A stretch of DNA of 49,133 nt, taken from the NCBI GenBank assembly GCA_937941765.1, contig CALDGQ010000124.1:1-49133 (forward strand). The letters run 5' to 3'. How positions within the stretch are numbered: the first letter of the stretch is position 1; every line of letters begins with the position of its first letter. Source of the stretch: an uncultured Saprospiraceae bacterium (GTDB taxonomy: Bacteria; Bacteroidota; Bacteroidia; Chitinophagales; Saprospiraceae). The translations under genes were made by a program, and so were the position numbers. The notes under the pieces were generated by a model, which was not told where the DNA came from, did no database searches, and saw nothing but the letters and a program-made list of their open reading frames with translations. This document shows positions 34,760-44,600 of the stretch, one piece after another.

Positions 34760-35476
34760 TCAAACTATACTAATCGGAGGTTTTGACTCCTCAATAAATT
34801 CCATCACCTCATTTTGATTCAAATAATTTTCCATAACATGTTGTGCTCCTAACGATTCCAACTTCTCGTTATCTCCTTTCAAGCGAACACCAATAAAAGG
34901 AAGCTCCATATTTCTAGTCGTCTCCACATCCCATTTTGCATCACCGAAATACACGATTTTTTTGAACTGCCCATTTTTTGCGACTGCTTGATCGATGGAG
35001 TATTGCAAAATTTGTTCTCGAGTGACATGTCCGTCTGCAAAACTCATAAACATATTATTGGTGTTGATATTGACATGATTTAATTTCAGTGTAGCAGGTG
35101 CTTTCCAACCGCCTGTACCGATTCCCAGCTCGAATTCGTCTAAACTATGCAACTTGTCAATGATTGCTTTGGCACCATCTACTTCCATAAAAAATTCTGG
35201 ATTTGAAAGTCGTTTTGTTCTGAGTAGGTCGACGAATTGACTTCTGAAAGCATCTACTTCTTGCTCGTCTGGCTTTCTTCCAAATTCATTTTGAATCATC
35301 GTATCAAAAATAGAGGTGTCTGTGACATGTGGATACAATTTCCAATCGATACTTGGTGGTGGTCGATCATAAAATTTAGTGTACGTTTCGGCAAAGGCTT
35401 TGCTATCTATCGAGTTGGAGTACAACAAGGTGCCGTCGATGTCAAATATAACTAAGGTCTTTTGGTTGTTATTCAT
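34760..35476 (-). CDS. HAD-family phosphatase-like hydrolase
   Basis: A 238-residue HAD protein: motif I FDIDGTL (D12, D14), a helical cap inserted after it, motif II region IGTGGWK, and motif IV-like YFGDAKWDVETT. Related to phosphoglycolate phosphatase-type enzymes; the substrate cannot be deduced. The start overlaps the dinB stop by four bases, so both are probably translated together. Confidence 0.88.
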   Translation of the reverse strand: MNNNQKTLVIFDIDGTLLYSNSIDSKAFAETYTKFYDRPPPSIDWKLYPHVTDTSIFDTMIQNEFGRKPDEQEVDAFRSQFVDLLRTKRLSNPEFFMEVDGAKAIIDKLHSLDEFELGIGTGGWKAPATLKLNHVNINTNNMFMSFADGHVTREQILQYSIDQAVAKNGQFKKIVYFGDAKWDVETTRNMELPFIGVRLKGDNEKLESLGAQHVMENYLNQNEVMEFIEESKPPISIV

Positions 35477-36552
35477 TCTTCTTCAAATTCAAATTGTAAT
35501 TGATCAGAGGTGTTGGTTTCTTTTTGCAAATTGGAAACAGAAATTCCCAACAACCTTACCTCATTTAAAATATTTTGATTGTCTAATAATAATTTTTTCG
35601 ATATTGAAACTAGTGCTTCTTTGGTTGTCAAATAATACGGATGAGTTTTACTTCTCGTGAAAGTTTGAAAGTCGCTATCTCGTATTTTTAATGTTATGGT
35701 CCTACCAGGGTTTTGAGTACGGTCAATAGCTTTTATTAAAATTTCCGCAATTCGTTCAACTTGTTCCATCATTTCATCTATCGTTTGCAAATTTTCACCA
35801 AAAGTTCGTTCTGCTCCTATTGACTTGCGTTCTGAATTTGGATTAACTGGTCGATTGTCATCTCCACGAATAATGTCATAATAAAAACGTCCAGGCTTCC
35901 CAAAAAGTTTTGCCATTTGAATTTTAGAATATTGTTTCAAATCCAATCCTGTAAAGATATTCATGTTGTTCATCTTCTTGGCTGTCACTTTACCGATACC
36001 ATAAAATTTCTCAACTGGCAATTGTTCTAAAAACTTTTCTGCTTCTTCTGGTAAAATTACTTTGTATCCATTTGGCTTATTTATGTCCGATGCGATTTTA
36101 GCTAAAAATTTACAATAAGAAATTCCAGCCGAAGCAGTCAAATCTGTTTCCTTTTTTATTTTTGCTCGAATTTCGTTGGCAATCAATGTACCAGACGGTG
36201 GACCTATTTTGTGATGGGTAACATCTAGATAAGCTTCATCTAGTGACAAGGGTTCTACTAAATCCGTGTATTCAAAAAAGATGGCTCTAATCTGATTGGA
36301 GACTAATTTGTATTTTTCAAAATCGGGTTTTACAAAATTGATATGTGGACAGAGTTGTGCTGCTTTGAATCCAGGCATAGCAGATCTTACTTTGTATTTT
36401 CTAGCTTCGTAAGATGCAGATGCGACCACTCCCCTTTTTCCTCCTCCTCCAACGGCTACTGGTTTTCCACGTAATGATGGATCATCACGTTGTTCGACAG
36501 CAGCATAGAATGCATCCATGTCGATGTGGATTATTTTTCGTGTTGGATTCAC
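35473..36552 (-). CDS. dinB: DNA polymerase IV (Y family)
   Basis: Error-prone translesion polymerase, 359 residues. Palm motifs HIDMDAFYAAVEQ (D11, D13) and SLDEAYLDVT (D105, E106) carry the catalytic acids; YGIGKVTAKKM is the thumb HhH and SIGAERTFGENL starts the little-finger domain. The C-terminus FEFEEE is short and acidic; a clamp-binding motif may be QLQFEFE. No LexA box was found in the palindrome-filled upstream region. Confidence 0.95.
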   Translation of the reverse strand: MNPTRKIIHIDMDAFYAAVEQRDDPSLRGKPVAVGGGGKRGVVASASYEARKYKVRSAMPGFKAAQLCPHINFVKPDFEKYKLVSNQIRAIFFEYTDLVEPLSLDEAYLDVTHHKIGPPSGTLIANEIRAKIKKETDLTASAGISYCKFLAKIASDINKPNGYKVILPEEAEKFLEQLPVEKFYGIGKVTAKKMNNMNIFTGLDLKQYSKIQMAKLFGKPGRFYYDIIRGDDNRPVNPNSERKSIGAERTFGENLQTIDEMMEQVERIAEILIKAIDRTQNPGRTITLKIRDSDFQTFTRSKTHPYYLTTKEALVSISKKLLLDNQNILNEVRLLGISVSNLQKETNTSDQLQFEFEEE

Positions 36553-36589
36553 GATTGGAAGATACTGCTTTAACTAAACATTTTAGCAT

Positions 36590-36711
36590 TTGGACTTCAG
36601 ATGTGCAACGACAGCTGTTACTTGAAGCGTCCTCGCTTCAGAAGTGTATATTAAGTTTTCTTTAGTTAATTAGCTTCTAAAGCGGAGACGCTTTAAGCAA
36701 CTAAAGTCCGA
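36590..36711. repeat. Layered palindrome whose arms are themselves hairpins
   Basis: Outer GGACTTCAG (36592-36600) / CTAAAGTCC (36701-36709). Inner GAAGCG-TCCT-CGCTTC (36623-36638) pairs with AAAGCG-GAGA-CGCTTT (36679-36694) and each is also a self-complementary hairpin. The centre is AT rich. Confidence 0.8.
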
Positions 36712-36713
36712 CA

Positions 36714-36752
36714 AAAAAATGTCGTCATGAATAAATTCAATGACGACATTTT
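36714..36752 (-). terminator. Terminator of the large M43 protease gene
   Basis: AAAAATGTCGTCAT and ATGACGACATTTTT pair perfectly around a 10-base loop, with a T7 run on the minus strand, 40 bases past the stop. Confidence 0.92.
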
Positions 36753-36792
36753 TATACTTTTTTATACTCGAAATGGGAAGAGGAATGAATCG

Positions 36793-39723
36793 CTATCTCA
36801 ATTTTGTAAATCTTTCTGTCAAAATCTTTTCATTTTGTTGTGCAATGATGAAATAAACACCACTAGCAATATTAGGTAACTCAATTGATTTCACATTAGC
36901 ACCTTTTTCTACTTGTAAAATTTGTGATGCGATCAATTTACCAGTTACATCATGAATTGCAATATCCAGCTTCCCATTATTTTCTGTTGTATAATTGAAT
37001 GAAAGTAAATTGTTATTAATTGGATTGGGCAATACTTCAATTTCTTTTTCTTTTACTACTTCTACCGTTACCAATCCTGCTTCTGTTGTATTATCATTAA
37101 AATCAGTCTGCGACAATCGATAATAATTGGTACCTGCTGAAGGATTGGAATCAATCAAATCATACTGGTGTTTTTCGTAACTGGTTCCCTGCCCTTCCAC
37201 TTTATCTAATAATTCAAAATTTCTACCGTCTGTGCTTTTTTCAATTGTAAAATAGGCATTATCGATTTCTACTTCGGTCATCCAATTTAACAATACTTTT
37301 TCATCCTGAAGTCTTCCATTAAAACCGATTAGCTCTATAGGCAATGAAGTTTCACATACTAATAAAAATGGAGTACCTAGTACACAACTATAATAATCTC
37401 CTGTCGGAAATGGTATTGCTGCAACTGCTGCATACGACCTAGTGACTTCTAAAGTAAATTCTAAAGTTCCAGTTGTAGTACCACTATCCCAAATTAATGC
37501 GCAAATTTCAGAACCAGGTTGTGTCGGATCATACCCTGCTGGAAAATCTGTTGTCGAGTAGGTATAGCTTGCACCAGCAGTCGGTGCTGTAAGGCTACCA
37601 GAAAACAAGAAATTAGCATTCGTGCAAGCATTGTTTCCTCGCATGTTGAGATTCACGGCACCACTTCCACCCGCATATGCATCAATTGTCAAAGTCACTT
37701 CCCAAGTTTGTACACCGTTATGATCAGTTGGACATCCTGCTGTCGAAAAGTCAACCAACCCTGATCTACTTCCTAAACTACCACCTACGGAAACAGGACT
37801 ACCAGTTGCACTTGCACTACAGCTAGTCGCCACCTCCTCAGGACTTGAACCGGTTACAAATGGAGTTGCATATATATTGGTCCCTTCTGGAAATAAGGAA
37901 CAATCAATATCTAAGCAGTAATCATTGAGCGGCATGCCAGCTGTTGATTCATAAATATGATTGGCAGGATTGGCAATTGCACCACCTATTGTAGCACTAG
38001 CCAATGCCGTTGTGAAAGTAGTTGCGTCGGTCACGGTTGAAGAAATTGGATTTGTATCTGTAATCCACCAGCCGATTACTTTACCAGCTTCTAATGAAGT
38101 AATATCTGTATCATAACAAGCATTTTTAGTTGTGGAGGTTGGGTTGGTAACCATTGCCGATGCCGTTCCTGCTTCTGGCTGTACCGTTATTGTTACTTTG
38201 GATTTGCAAGGAGGGTCATTGACCGTGTTCACTTCAGCAATCCAAAAACAATAGACACCCGGTATATTTACATCTACTTGTGCTGCTGTTGGCGTGTAGG
38301 TTGAAACATTTGTTGCCAAAGCACTTGCCTTCATATCTCCTTCATTTAAAAACCAGTCAAAACAGTCGATATCATAAGTAACACCGCTAAATGATGTATA
38401 GGACTTGCCAGCATTGAAAGTTGGAATCACATCACCTGTACAGATTTCTTGATAAGGAGAATTTGTTGCACCGATAGTGGTACTCGCAAAATATTGTGCA
38501 GGGTCAGAATGACATAAGTAAGCTCTACATCCATCGTCCGTTGCGATATCATATATTTTACGATATTGACAATAGGAGAAATCTGTTCTGCAACCACCCA
38601 AGCTATTATAACTCATTATATTTTGTTCCAAAATAGTAGAAACACAAGCCTGTGCAGCACAGTCAACACCTTCACCCGGATCAATACTTAACACGGTACT
38701 TGCACCATGTGCATGTGCTGCAAATCCTGCCGCATCAAAATTACATCCTGAAACATAACAACGGTCATTCGTTGCGCCTGTATGATCACAATTATGACTA
38801 AATCTTGGATCTGGCCAAGTATCACAAATCCCGTCACCAGTTGTCAAACAATCACTGTTATCTAAAGCTCCTGTTGGATATCCATCCACATCAATGAAAT
38901 TAGTTGGTAAATCCTTATGCGTATGAAATAATCCAAAGTAATGCCCCAATTCGTGTGCAATGGTAGTCCCTCCTATTCCTGGTGGGTATCGCATAATAGA
39001 ATAATCTCTACTCATTGGATAAGGTGCAAATCCATAGGTACCACAACAATCATGATCTCCTTCTAGGCCACCAACGAAGTATAAATTGATAACATTTGGT
39101 AAATCAAAAGCTTGTGTTTCAACATTATCATTGATACCATCATTTACTCCAGATGTTGGATCTGGGTCATCATCATAAAAATCGTATATGTCGCAATCTT
39201 CTATTCTTACACGTTGGACTTCGTAAAATTCAATATTTGCATTTGCATAATGTTCGTTGACCGACGCCAATGTATTGTTTAAATCAGCATCCATTAATGA
39301 AATAAATCCAGTTGCATTATTGGAACCTCCGATACTAATATTGTTGTTATAATTTTCTCCTGCCCAAGTTGCACATTCGAAGATGGTAATGGCTAATGGA
39401 ATTCTATATTTCCCACCATTACAAGTAGCATTTGGTACCACCGGTACATCGCAAGCTGCATCTCGATTACAAGCATCACCAGAGGTTGGTTGCCATCCAT
39501 TTGTCCCATAACCATTGGACAAAATAGTACAAGCCATAGATAATTGTGGGGCAGAATTTTTGTTTGATTTTGCACCACAGGTCTCTCCTGGGTAAGTTCC
39601 ATTATCCATCGCTTCTTGAATTTGTTGTCTAAACAATTCGCCTGGATTTGACTGTGCATTAAGTACTTGTGTAGATAGAAATACAATCGTTGTAACGAAT
39701 AGGGAGTTAATAATTTTCGTCAT
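36793..39723 (-). CDS. Large secreted M43-family metalloprotease with T9SS type A sorting domain
   Basis: A 976-residue exported zinc protease. Signal peptide ~1-23; M43 motif AHELGHYFGLFHTHKD with H257, E258, H261, H267; NIMSYNSLGG is the Met-turn. The cysteine-rich catalytic domain is followed by PKD/Ig-like beta domains (~410-790), the shared pre-sorting module beginning LPIELIGFNGRLQDEKVLLNW, and a sorting domain with VLPNPINNNLLSFNY and GVYFIIAQQNEKILTERF. It acts on extracellular proteins; target unknown. Much longer than the M43 protein at 216 and only alike in the catalytic region. Confidence 0.92.
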   Translation of the reverse strand: MTKIINSLFVTTIVFLSTQVLNAQSNPGELFRQQIQEAMDNGTYPGETCGAKSNKNSAPQLSMACTILSNGYGTNGWQPTSGDACNRDAACDVPVVPNATCNGGKYRIPLAITIFECATWAGENYNNNISIGGSNNATGFISLMDADLNNTLASVNEHYANANIEFYEVQRVRIEDCDIYDFYDDDPDPTSGVNDGINDNVETQAFDLPNVINLYFVGGLEGDHDCCGTYGFAPYPMSRDYSIMRYPPGIGGTTIAHELGHYFGLFHTHKDLPTNFIDVDGYPTGALDNSDCLTTGDGICDTWPDPRFSHNCDHTGATNDRCYVSGCNFDAAGFAAHAHGASTVLSIDPGEGVDCAAQACVSTILEQNIMSYNSLGGCRTDFSYCQYRKIYDIATDDGCRAYLCHSDPAQYFASTTIGATNSPYQEICTGDVIPTFNAGKSYTSFSGVTYDIDCFDWFLNEGDMKASALATNVSTYTPTAAQVDVNIPGVYCFWIAEVNTVNDPPCKSKVTITVQPEAGTASAMVTNPTSTTKNACYDTDITSLEAGKVIGWWITDTNPISSTVTDATTFTTALASATIGGAIANPANHIYESTAGMPLNDYCLDIDCSLFPEGTNIYATPFVTGSSPEEVATSCSASATGSPVSVGGSLGSRSGLVDFSTAGCPTDHNGVQTWEVTLTIDAYAGGSGAVNLNMRGNNACTNANFLFSGSLTAPTAGASYTYSTTDFPAGYDPTQPGSEICALIWDSGTTTGTLEFTLEVTRSYAAVAAIPFPTGDYYSCVLGTPFLLVCETSLPIELIGFNGRLQDEKVLLNWMTEVEIDNAYFTIEKSTDGRNFELLDKVEGQGTSYEKHQYDLIDSNPSAGTNYYRLSQTDFNDNTTEAGLVTVEVVKEKEIEVLPNPINNNLLSFNYTTENNGKLDIAIHDVTGKLIASQILQVEKGANVKSIELPNIASGVYFIIAQQNEKILTERFTKLR

Positions 39724-39773
39724 AAATATTGATTTTTGGTTGAGTATAATTCTAAGTAAAACGGTGGATTTTC

Positions 39774-39816
39774 AAAAAAAAAGAGCCAAGAACTAAGAGG
39801 ATTAGTTCTGGCTCTC
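39774..39816 (-). terminator. Terminator downstream of porP/sprF-like gene
   Basis: GAGCCAAGAACTAA and TTAGTTCTGGCTC form a stem with one bulge; a T9 run follows on the minus strand. It separates the PorP/SprF gene from the M43 protease. Confidence 0.85.
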
Positions 39817-39917
39817 AAACGGTTATTGGGATATTACAATCTTATATGAACTTTGAGTGCAAACGCACTTCAAAGAGATATTCAAAACTGGGAAATCAGA
39901 ATTAATCCTTGCCTTAG

Positions 39918-39925
39918 CAAAGGTA
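39918..39925 (-). promoter_or_regulatory. Candidate -7 box
   Basis: TACCTTTG on the minus strand, about 195 bases before the M43 protease start but upstream of the terminator hairpin at 39774-39816; TAGTTTTG at 39986-39993 is an alternative. A transcript would have to cross that hairpin. Confidence 0.25.
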
Positions 39926-40096
39926 TTGATATGTTGATAGGAAATTTGAATCTTAGTTGGAAGTTTTCGTTATCACTACTTGTAACAAAACTACACGGAT
40001 TCGATTGGATATAATTTGTCTAAATATAACGTAAGATATAACTAATTTTTCAAATATGACAGGGGCAAGAAAAAATTTCTGCTCGCCACACATAAA

Positions 40097-41101
40097 TTAA
40101 AAATATCTTGGTGTATTTACTTTCTTGGTTTTGTAATTGAAATCGTAACCAAGCATTACTTCGAATGAACCTTGTGCATATTCTTGCAACTTAGTCAATG
40201 TATAATCATAAGAGGCGCCGATAAGTAATCCATTTTTCAAATATACAGAAGCCCAGATATCAGCTGAGTCGAAAGAGCTCTCTCCTCCAAATTGACTGGC
40301 TTCAATTGCTGTTCTAAATGATGCACCAATCCAGAATGTCTGGTAAAATAAAAATGATGCATCTATATCTAATTCTACGGGTGCTCCAATTTGACTTGGG
40401 CTATTTACTTCTCCTGCATTGTCACCAAATGCTCCTGCTAACTTCAATAATCCTGATGGCTTGAATATTAGCGAGTTTCCTGTTAGTGGAATTGCGGCTC
40501 CAGCAGTAAAGTAATAGTGTCTATACGATTTTGCCCATTTAGTTGTTGTTACATTATCTCTCAAATCGTAATTAATCAAATGAGGAGAAGATATTCCTGC
40601 ATAAAAAGTTTCTGAATAATAATATACTCCTGCGCCAAAATTAGGCATCCATTTCGTAATTCCATCTCCTTCAAACGATTCATCCATTCCTCTTGGATCT
40701 TTGTATTTCAAAAGGTTATAATCTTTTCGGTAATTAATGATACCACCTTGCACACCTAATGAAACCGTTCCTTTACCAAACGGAATTCTATACGCATAGG
40801 TTAAATAACCAGTTGTAGATTCATTAACACCAATTTTATCATGATTCAAATTGATTCCTACTCCTACTCTTTTCATCAAAGGAGTATGTGCAGTTATTGT
40901 TTGAGAAGTCGGTGCACCATCTATTCCCCACCATTGATTCCTATATAATGCTCTAATTGATAAAAATTCTTTTGAACCTGCATAAGCTGGGTTGTAAGAA
41001 AGTGTATTGAACATATATTTTGTAAACATCGGATCTTGTTGTGCGTTTAAATCTATTAATGCACAACCACAAACTATCAGTATTAGGAGAAATTTTTTCA
41101 T
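40097..41101 (-). CDS. PorP/SprF-family outer-membrane protein of type IX secretion
   Basis: A 334-residue beta-barrel that helps type B T9SS cargo reach or stay on the surface. After a signal peptide (MKKFLLILIVCGCALIDLNAQ) comes the family opening QQDPMFTKYMFNTLSYNPAYAGS and a run of amphipathic strands ending GYDFNYKTKKVNTPRYF. An in-frame ATG at 41143 would add 14 residues before the signal; I prefer 41101. It follows the type B adhesin gene on the same strand with the long palindrome between. Confidence 0.93.
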   Translation of the reverse strand: MKKFLLILIVCGCALIDLNAQQDPMFTKYMFNTLSYNPAYAGSKEFLSIRALYRNQWWGIDGAPTSQTITAHTPLMKRVGVGINLNHDKIGVNESTTGYLTYAYRIPFGKGTVSLGVQGGIINYRKDYNLLKYKDPRGMDESFEGDGITKWMPNFGAGVYYYSETFYAGISSPHLINYDLRDNVTTTKWAKSYRHYYFTAGAAIPLTGNSLIFKPSGLLKLAGAFGDNAGEVNSPSQIGAPVELDIDASFLFYQTFWIGASFRTAIEASQFGGESSFDSADIWASVYLKNGLLIGASYDYTLTKLQEYAQGSFEVMLGYDFNYKTKKVNTPRYF

Positions 41102-41221
41102 CTGTTTCAGCAATTTGTCTATTATTATCGTTTTTTTAAACACTTAAAATTCTGAATAACAATTAATTAAATAATATTATTCTTGCTATGTTTAAATACA
41201 AATACAATAACCATGCCTTTT

Positions 41222-41533
41222 AGAACGGTGGACGGTGGATGGGGAACGGTTGACGGGGAGGACGCGTGGGAGGACGTCAGACTGTGCGAATATGCTTTCG
41301 GAAACTGAACCGCAGAATATCCAACCGCAGAATATTGAATGTCGAAGTAGAGTACGTGGACAATTAAGCATGAAATTCGTTAATATACGTGTTTACTCGC
41401 GTACTCAACTTCTACATTCTGCGGTTCCTTGTTCGATATTTTGCGGTTCAATTTCGTTTTCGCACAGTCTGACGCGTGCACACAAGCTCCACGCGTATTT
41501 CCCGTTTACCGTTCACCGTTTCCCGTTAACCGG
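41222..41533. repeat. Very long multi-layer palindrome
   Basis: Arms of about 145 bases pair imperfectly in the same order: ACGGTGAACGG-type words (outer), ACGCGTGG / CCACGCGT, ACGTCAGACTGTGCGAA (41274-41290) / TTCGCACAGTCTGACGC, TGAACCGCAGAATATC / GATATTTTGCGGTTC, CCGCAGAAT / ATTCTGCGG, GAGTACG / CGCGTACTC. No protein frame is plausible. It sits between the type B adhesin terminator and the PorP/SprF start. Confidence 0.92.
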
Positions 41534-41536
41534 TAT

Positions 41537-41577
41537 TAAAAAAAAAGCTGGCTGCGACTTTTCGCACACCAGCTTAT
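41537..41577 (-). terminator. Terminator of the type B adhesin gene
   Basis: AAAAGCTGG and CCAGCTT, with inner TGCGA / TCGCA, form a two-part stem, and a T9 run follows on the minus strand. About 95 bases past the stop. Confidence 0.9.
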
Positions 41578-41672
41578 CAGAAAATTAAAAGAAGTCTTTT
41601 GGAGGAAGCACCAGAGCCAGCCCCCCCGAACTCATGATAAACTTCCTCAACAAAAGACCGTATCTTGAATCA

Positions 41673-44600
41673 TCATCGATTTATTTGTAAAACCCCGTTG
41701 AATTTTTCACCTCCATCTCCGGTATCAATCACGTAGAAGTAAGAGCCACTTGGCAAACAAGCGCCTTCCCACTCACCTGTAAACGGGTTGTTATTATTAT
41801 AACCTTTTTTTCTATAAACTTGATTCCCCCATCTGTTGTAAACACAAACTTCATTGTTAGGGAAATTCTCAATTCCTTCAATAATCCAACTATCATTAAA
41901 TCCATCTTCGTTAGGAGAAATCCCATCGTAGATAATTAAGCACTCACAACTTACACTCACAAAGACGGTCGTCGTGTCTGCACCATTTTCATTTGAGAAA
42001 TAATAGGTAAACTGATCTTCTCCACAGAAATTCAATGATGGGCTATAAGTAATCGTTTCATTTATTTCATTCTGTTGCGCATCACCATTGTTAGGTGGAT
42101 TGACAATTCCGAATTCACACCAGTTGCCAGTCGCATCATTTTCAGCAACAGATACAACTATTGGAACATTCTTAATCGTTTCGACTTGATCTGGAGCAAG
42201 CATTGGTGCATCACCAGTGCCAGGAATAACGGTTACCACAAAATAGGTGGTATCACAAAATCCTTGGTCGTCGCAAAGAACCAAGCAATATGGATCAGCT
42301 CCAAAAGCTAAGCCTTCATAGGTCACACAATATGTAGATTCATCGAAAGTAAAATCTACTTCGTTACCCGAATCATTTGGACAAATACTCTCCCAACTGA
42401 TAATGTTTCCTGGCAATTCAGTTGTATCCGCACAAAGTGGACCGAATTGACCAACAACACAATTTGGAATCGTGTCATTTAGTGTTTCAGTCGTAATCGT
42501 AGGCACATCACAAAGGATGGTTAATTCGAGTGTATCTGAACAACCTGTTATGGTGTCGATCAAAACAAGTGTGTGTTCTCCAACATCGTCTTCTGTCCAA
42601 AATATAGCAGTCCCTTGAGGTGTTGCATTGATATTTAAATCCATCTCACCAACTGCACCGGTAGCATCTTGCACAATGAAAATAGTTTCATATTCATTGT
42701 CAATGTTTCCACCACATATATTAAGTGTAGTTGGATCAAATGTCCAGTTTCCAGATGGATCCCAACCATTCATTTGGTTGACTAACTCATCAATTGTATT
42801 AAATCCTTGAGGTCCTAAAATAAATTCAATACCTCCTAATACAACTCTCCAACTTGAAATCGTATAAGGTCCATTTACACCAGCATCTGGAATAACTGCC
42901 GTTGTATAACAGAACGTAGAATCAAAATTACATCCCCCAATAACTCCATCAAATTCCATAAAATTATCTTCAACAATATCTGGGAAATCACCAAATGGAA
43001 TATCCAAACACAATTCACCACCTAAATCACAATCGATTTCTATTGTTAATGAATCAGTTTCAAAAAATGGTTCACAATCCGCACACGCATTGGTTATGGT
43101 CAAATTCGAAGCACTTGACGAACATCCATTTACATCTGTAACAGTTAGTGAATAACTTCCTATATTCAAATCAGATATAGTAGCTTGATCAGGGAATATC
43201 GGATCCCATTGATAAGTATATCCACCAGTTCCACCTGAAGCTATTACATTGATAATACCTCCTGTAATACATGAAATCGGTGTGATTTCAATATCTAAAT
43301 CAATATTTTCAGGATCGAGTATTGTAAAGCAAGATTCTCCAACAATACATCCAGCACCATCCGTCACAACAATGCAGTGTTCTCCTGGACTTAGGGTTCC
43401 ATTACTTACTACTATTCCATTATTAAAAATTTCAGTAGTTGAAGGATTGACAAAATTTGCACAGAAATCAATTGTAAAGTCAATCATCCCATCTAATTCG
43501 CCTGCACAACTTGTATAAATTGTATCTGCAGCTAAATTGATTGTTGCACATTGATCGTCTGCTACATTGTTTAATAAAACAAAACACTCTTCAGACACAC
43601 AACCTAAGTTTCCTATATCAGTTACAGTAACACAATACGTACCCGCAGCCATATCTGGATGTGTTCCTGGTTGCATTGGATCAGGATTGACATACCCATC
43701 ACTCCATGCATAGGTGTAGTCATTCGTTCCACCAAAAGCACCAACAATTACTAACCCATTAGCTTGTCCACAATCAGGTTCATTGACAATGTTTAAGTTG
43801 ACAACTACTGGGCTGATAGATTCTATTTCTACTTCAAGAACATTGAAACATTCAGGATCTCCATTAGGATCCACTACGGTGACTTGATAAGTTCCAGCAA
43901 GTAAATCCGTTCTCATATTTCCAGGTTGTCCTCCTAGATTTCCATCACTCCAAGTATACTCAAAGGAAGCAGGAAGGAAAGTTGCGGTTCCATTCGCATC
44001 TGCACAAGTCGCAGGAAAAGTTGCTAATAGTGCAGCTTCAGGTCCATCTGAATTTCCAACAGCAATCGTGATTTCTGTTCCACAATTTGGATCTAAATTT
44101 TCAACAATAGTTACTGTATAACTTCCAGCAGGAACGCCCGTTCTTGAATTGTTATCTGCATTAGCAGCTCCTAAATCGGGAGACCACGTATATGTATAAT
44201 CTGCAATATTTTCAAACAATCCAACTTCAACATATCCAGTACTATCTCCACAGGTCGATTCTACGACTACCACATTATTGATTGTTGGAGGATTACAGAA
44301 ATTCTGACAATCATCTATAATTACAATCGGAGGAGAAATTGCTTGACATCCATTAGCATCTGTTACGGTTACAATATAGGTTCCAGCTAAAAGATTCGTT
44401 CTATCTTCTGTAATAACAGTAGCATCATCAGACCAAGCATAGGTTGGAGGATTAGATCCACCTGTTACTTCCAACAAAATAGAACCGCCTGTAAAACAAG
44501 AAGCATTCGTTGGTTGTATATCTAAAACGATTGGATCTGGTTCTATTACTTCAAAACATTCTGAAGCGACAATGGAGCCATTTCCATCACTTAGTACTAC

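Noticed and set aside
41235..41588. 117-codon plus-strand frame over the long palindrome
   Set aside because: It follows the mirrored DNA modules and has no protein-like composition; the palindrome explains the open frame.
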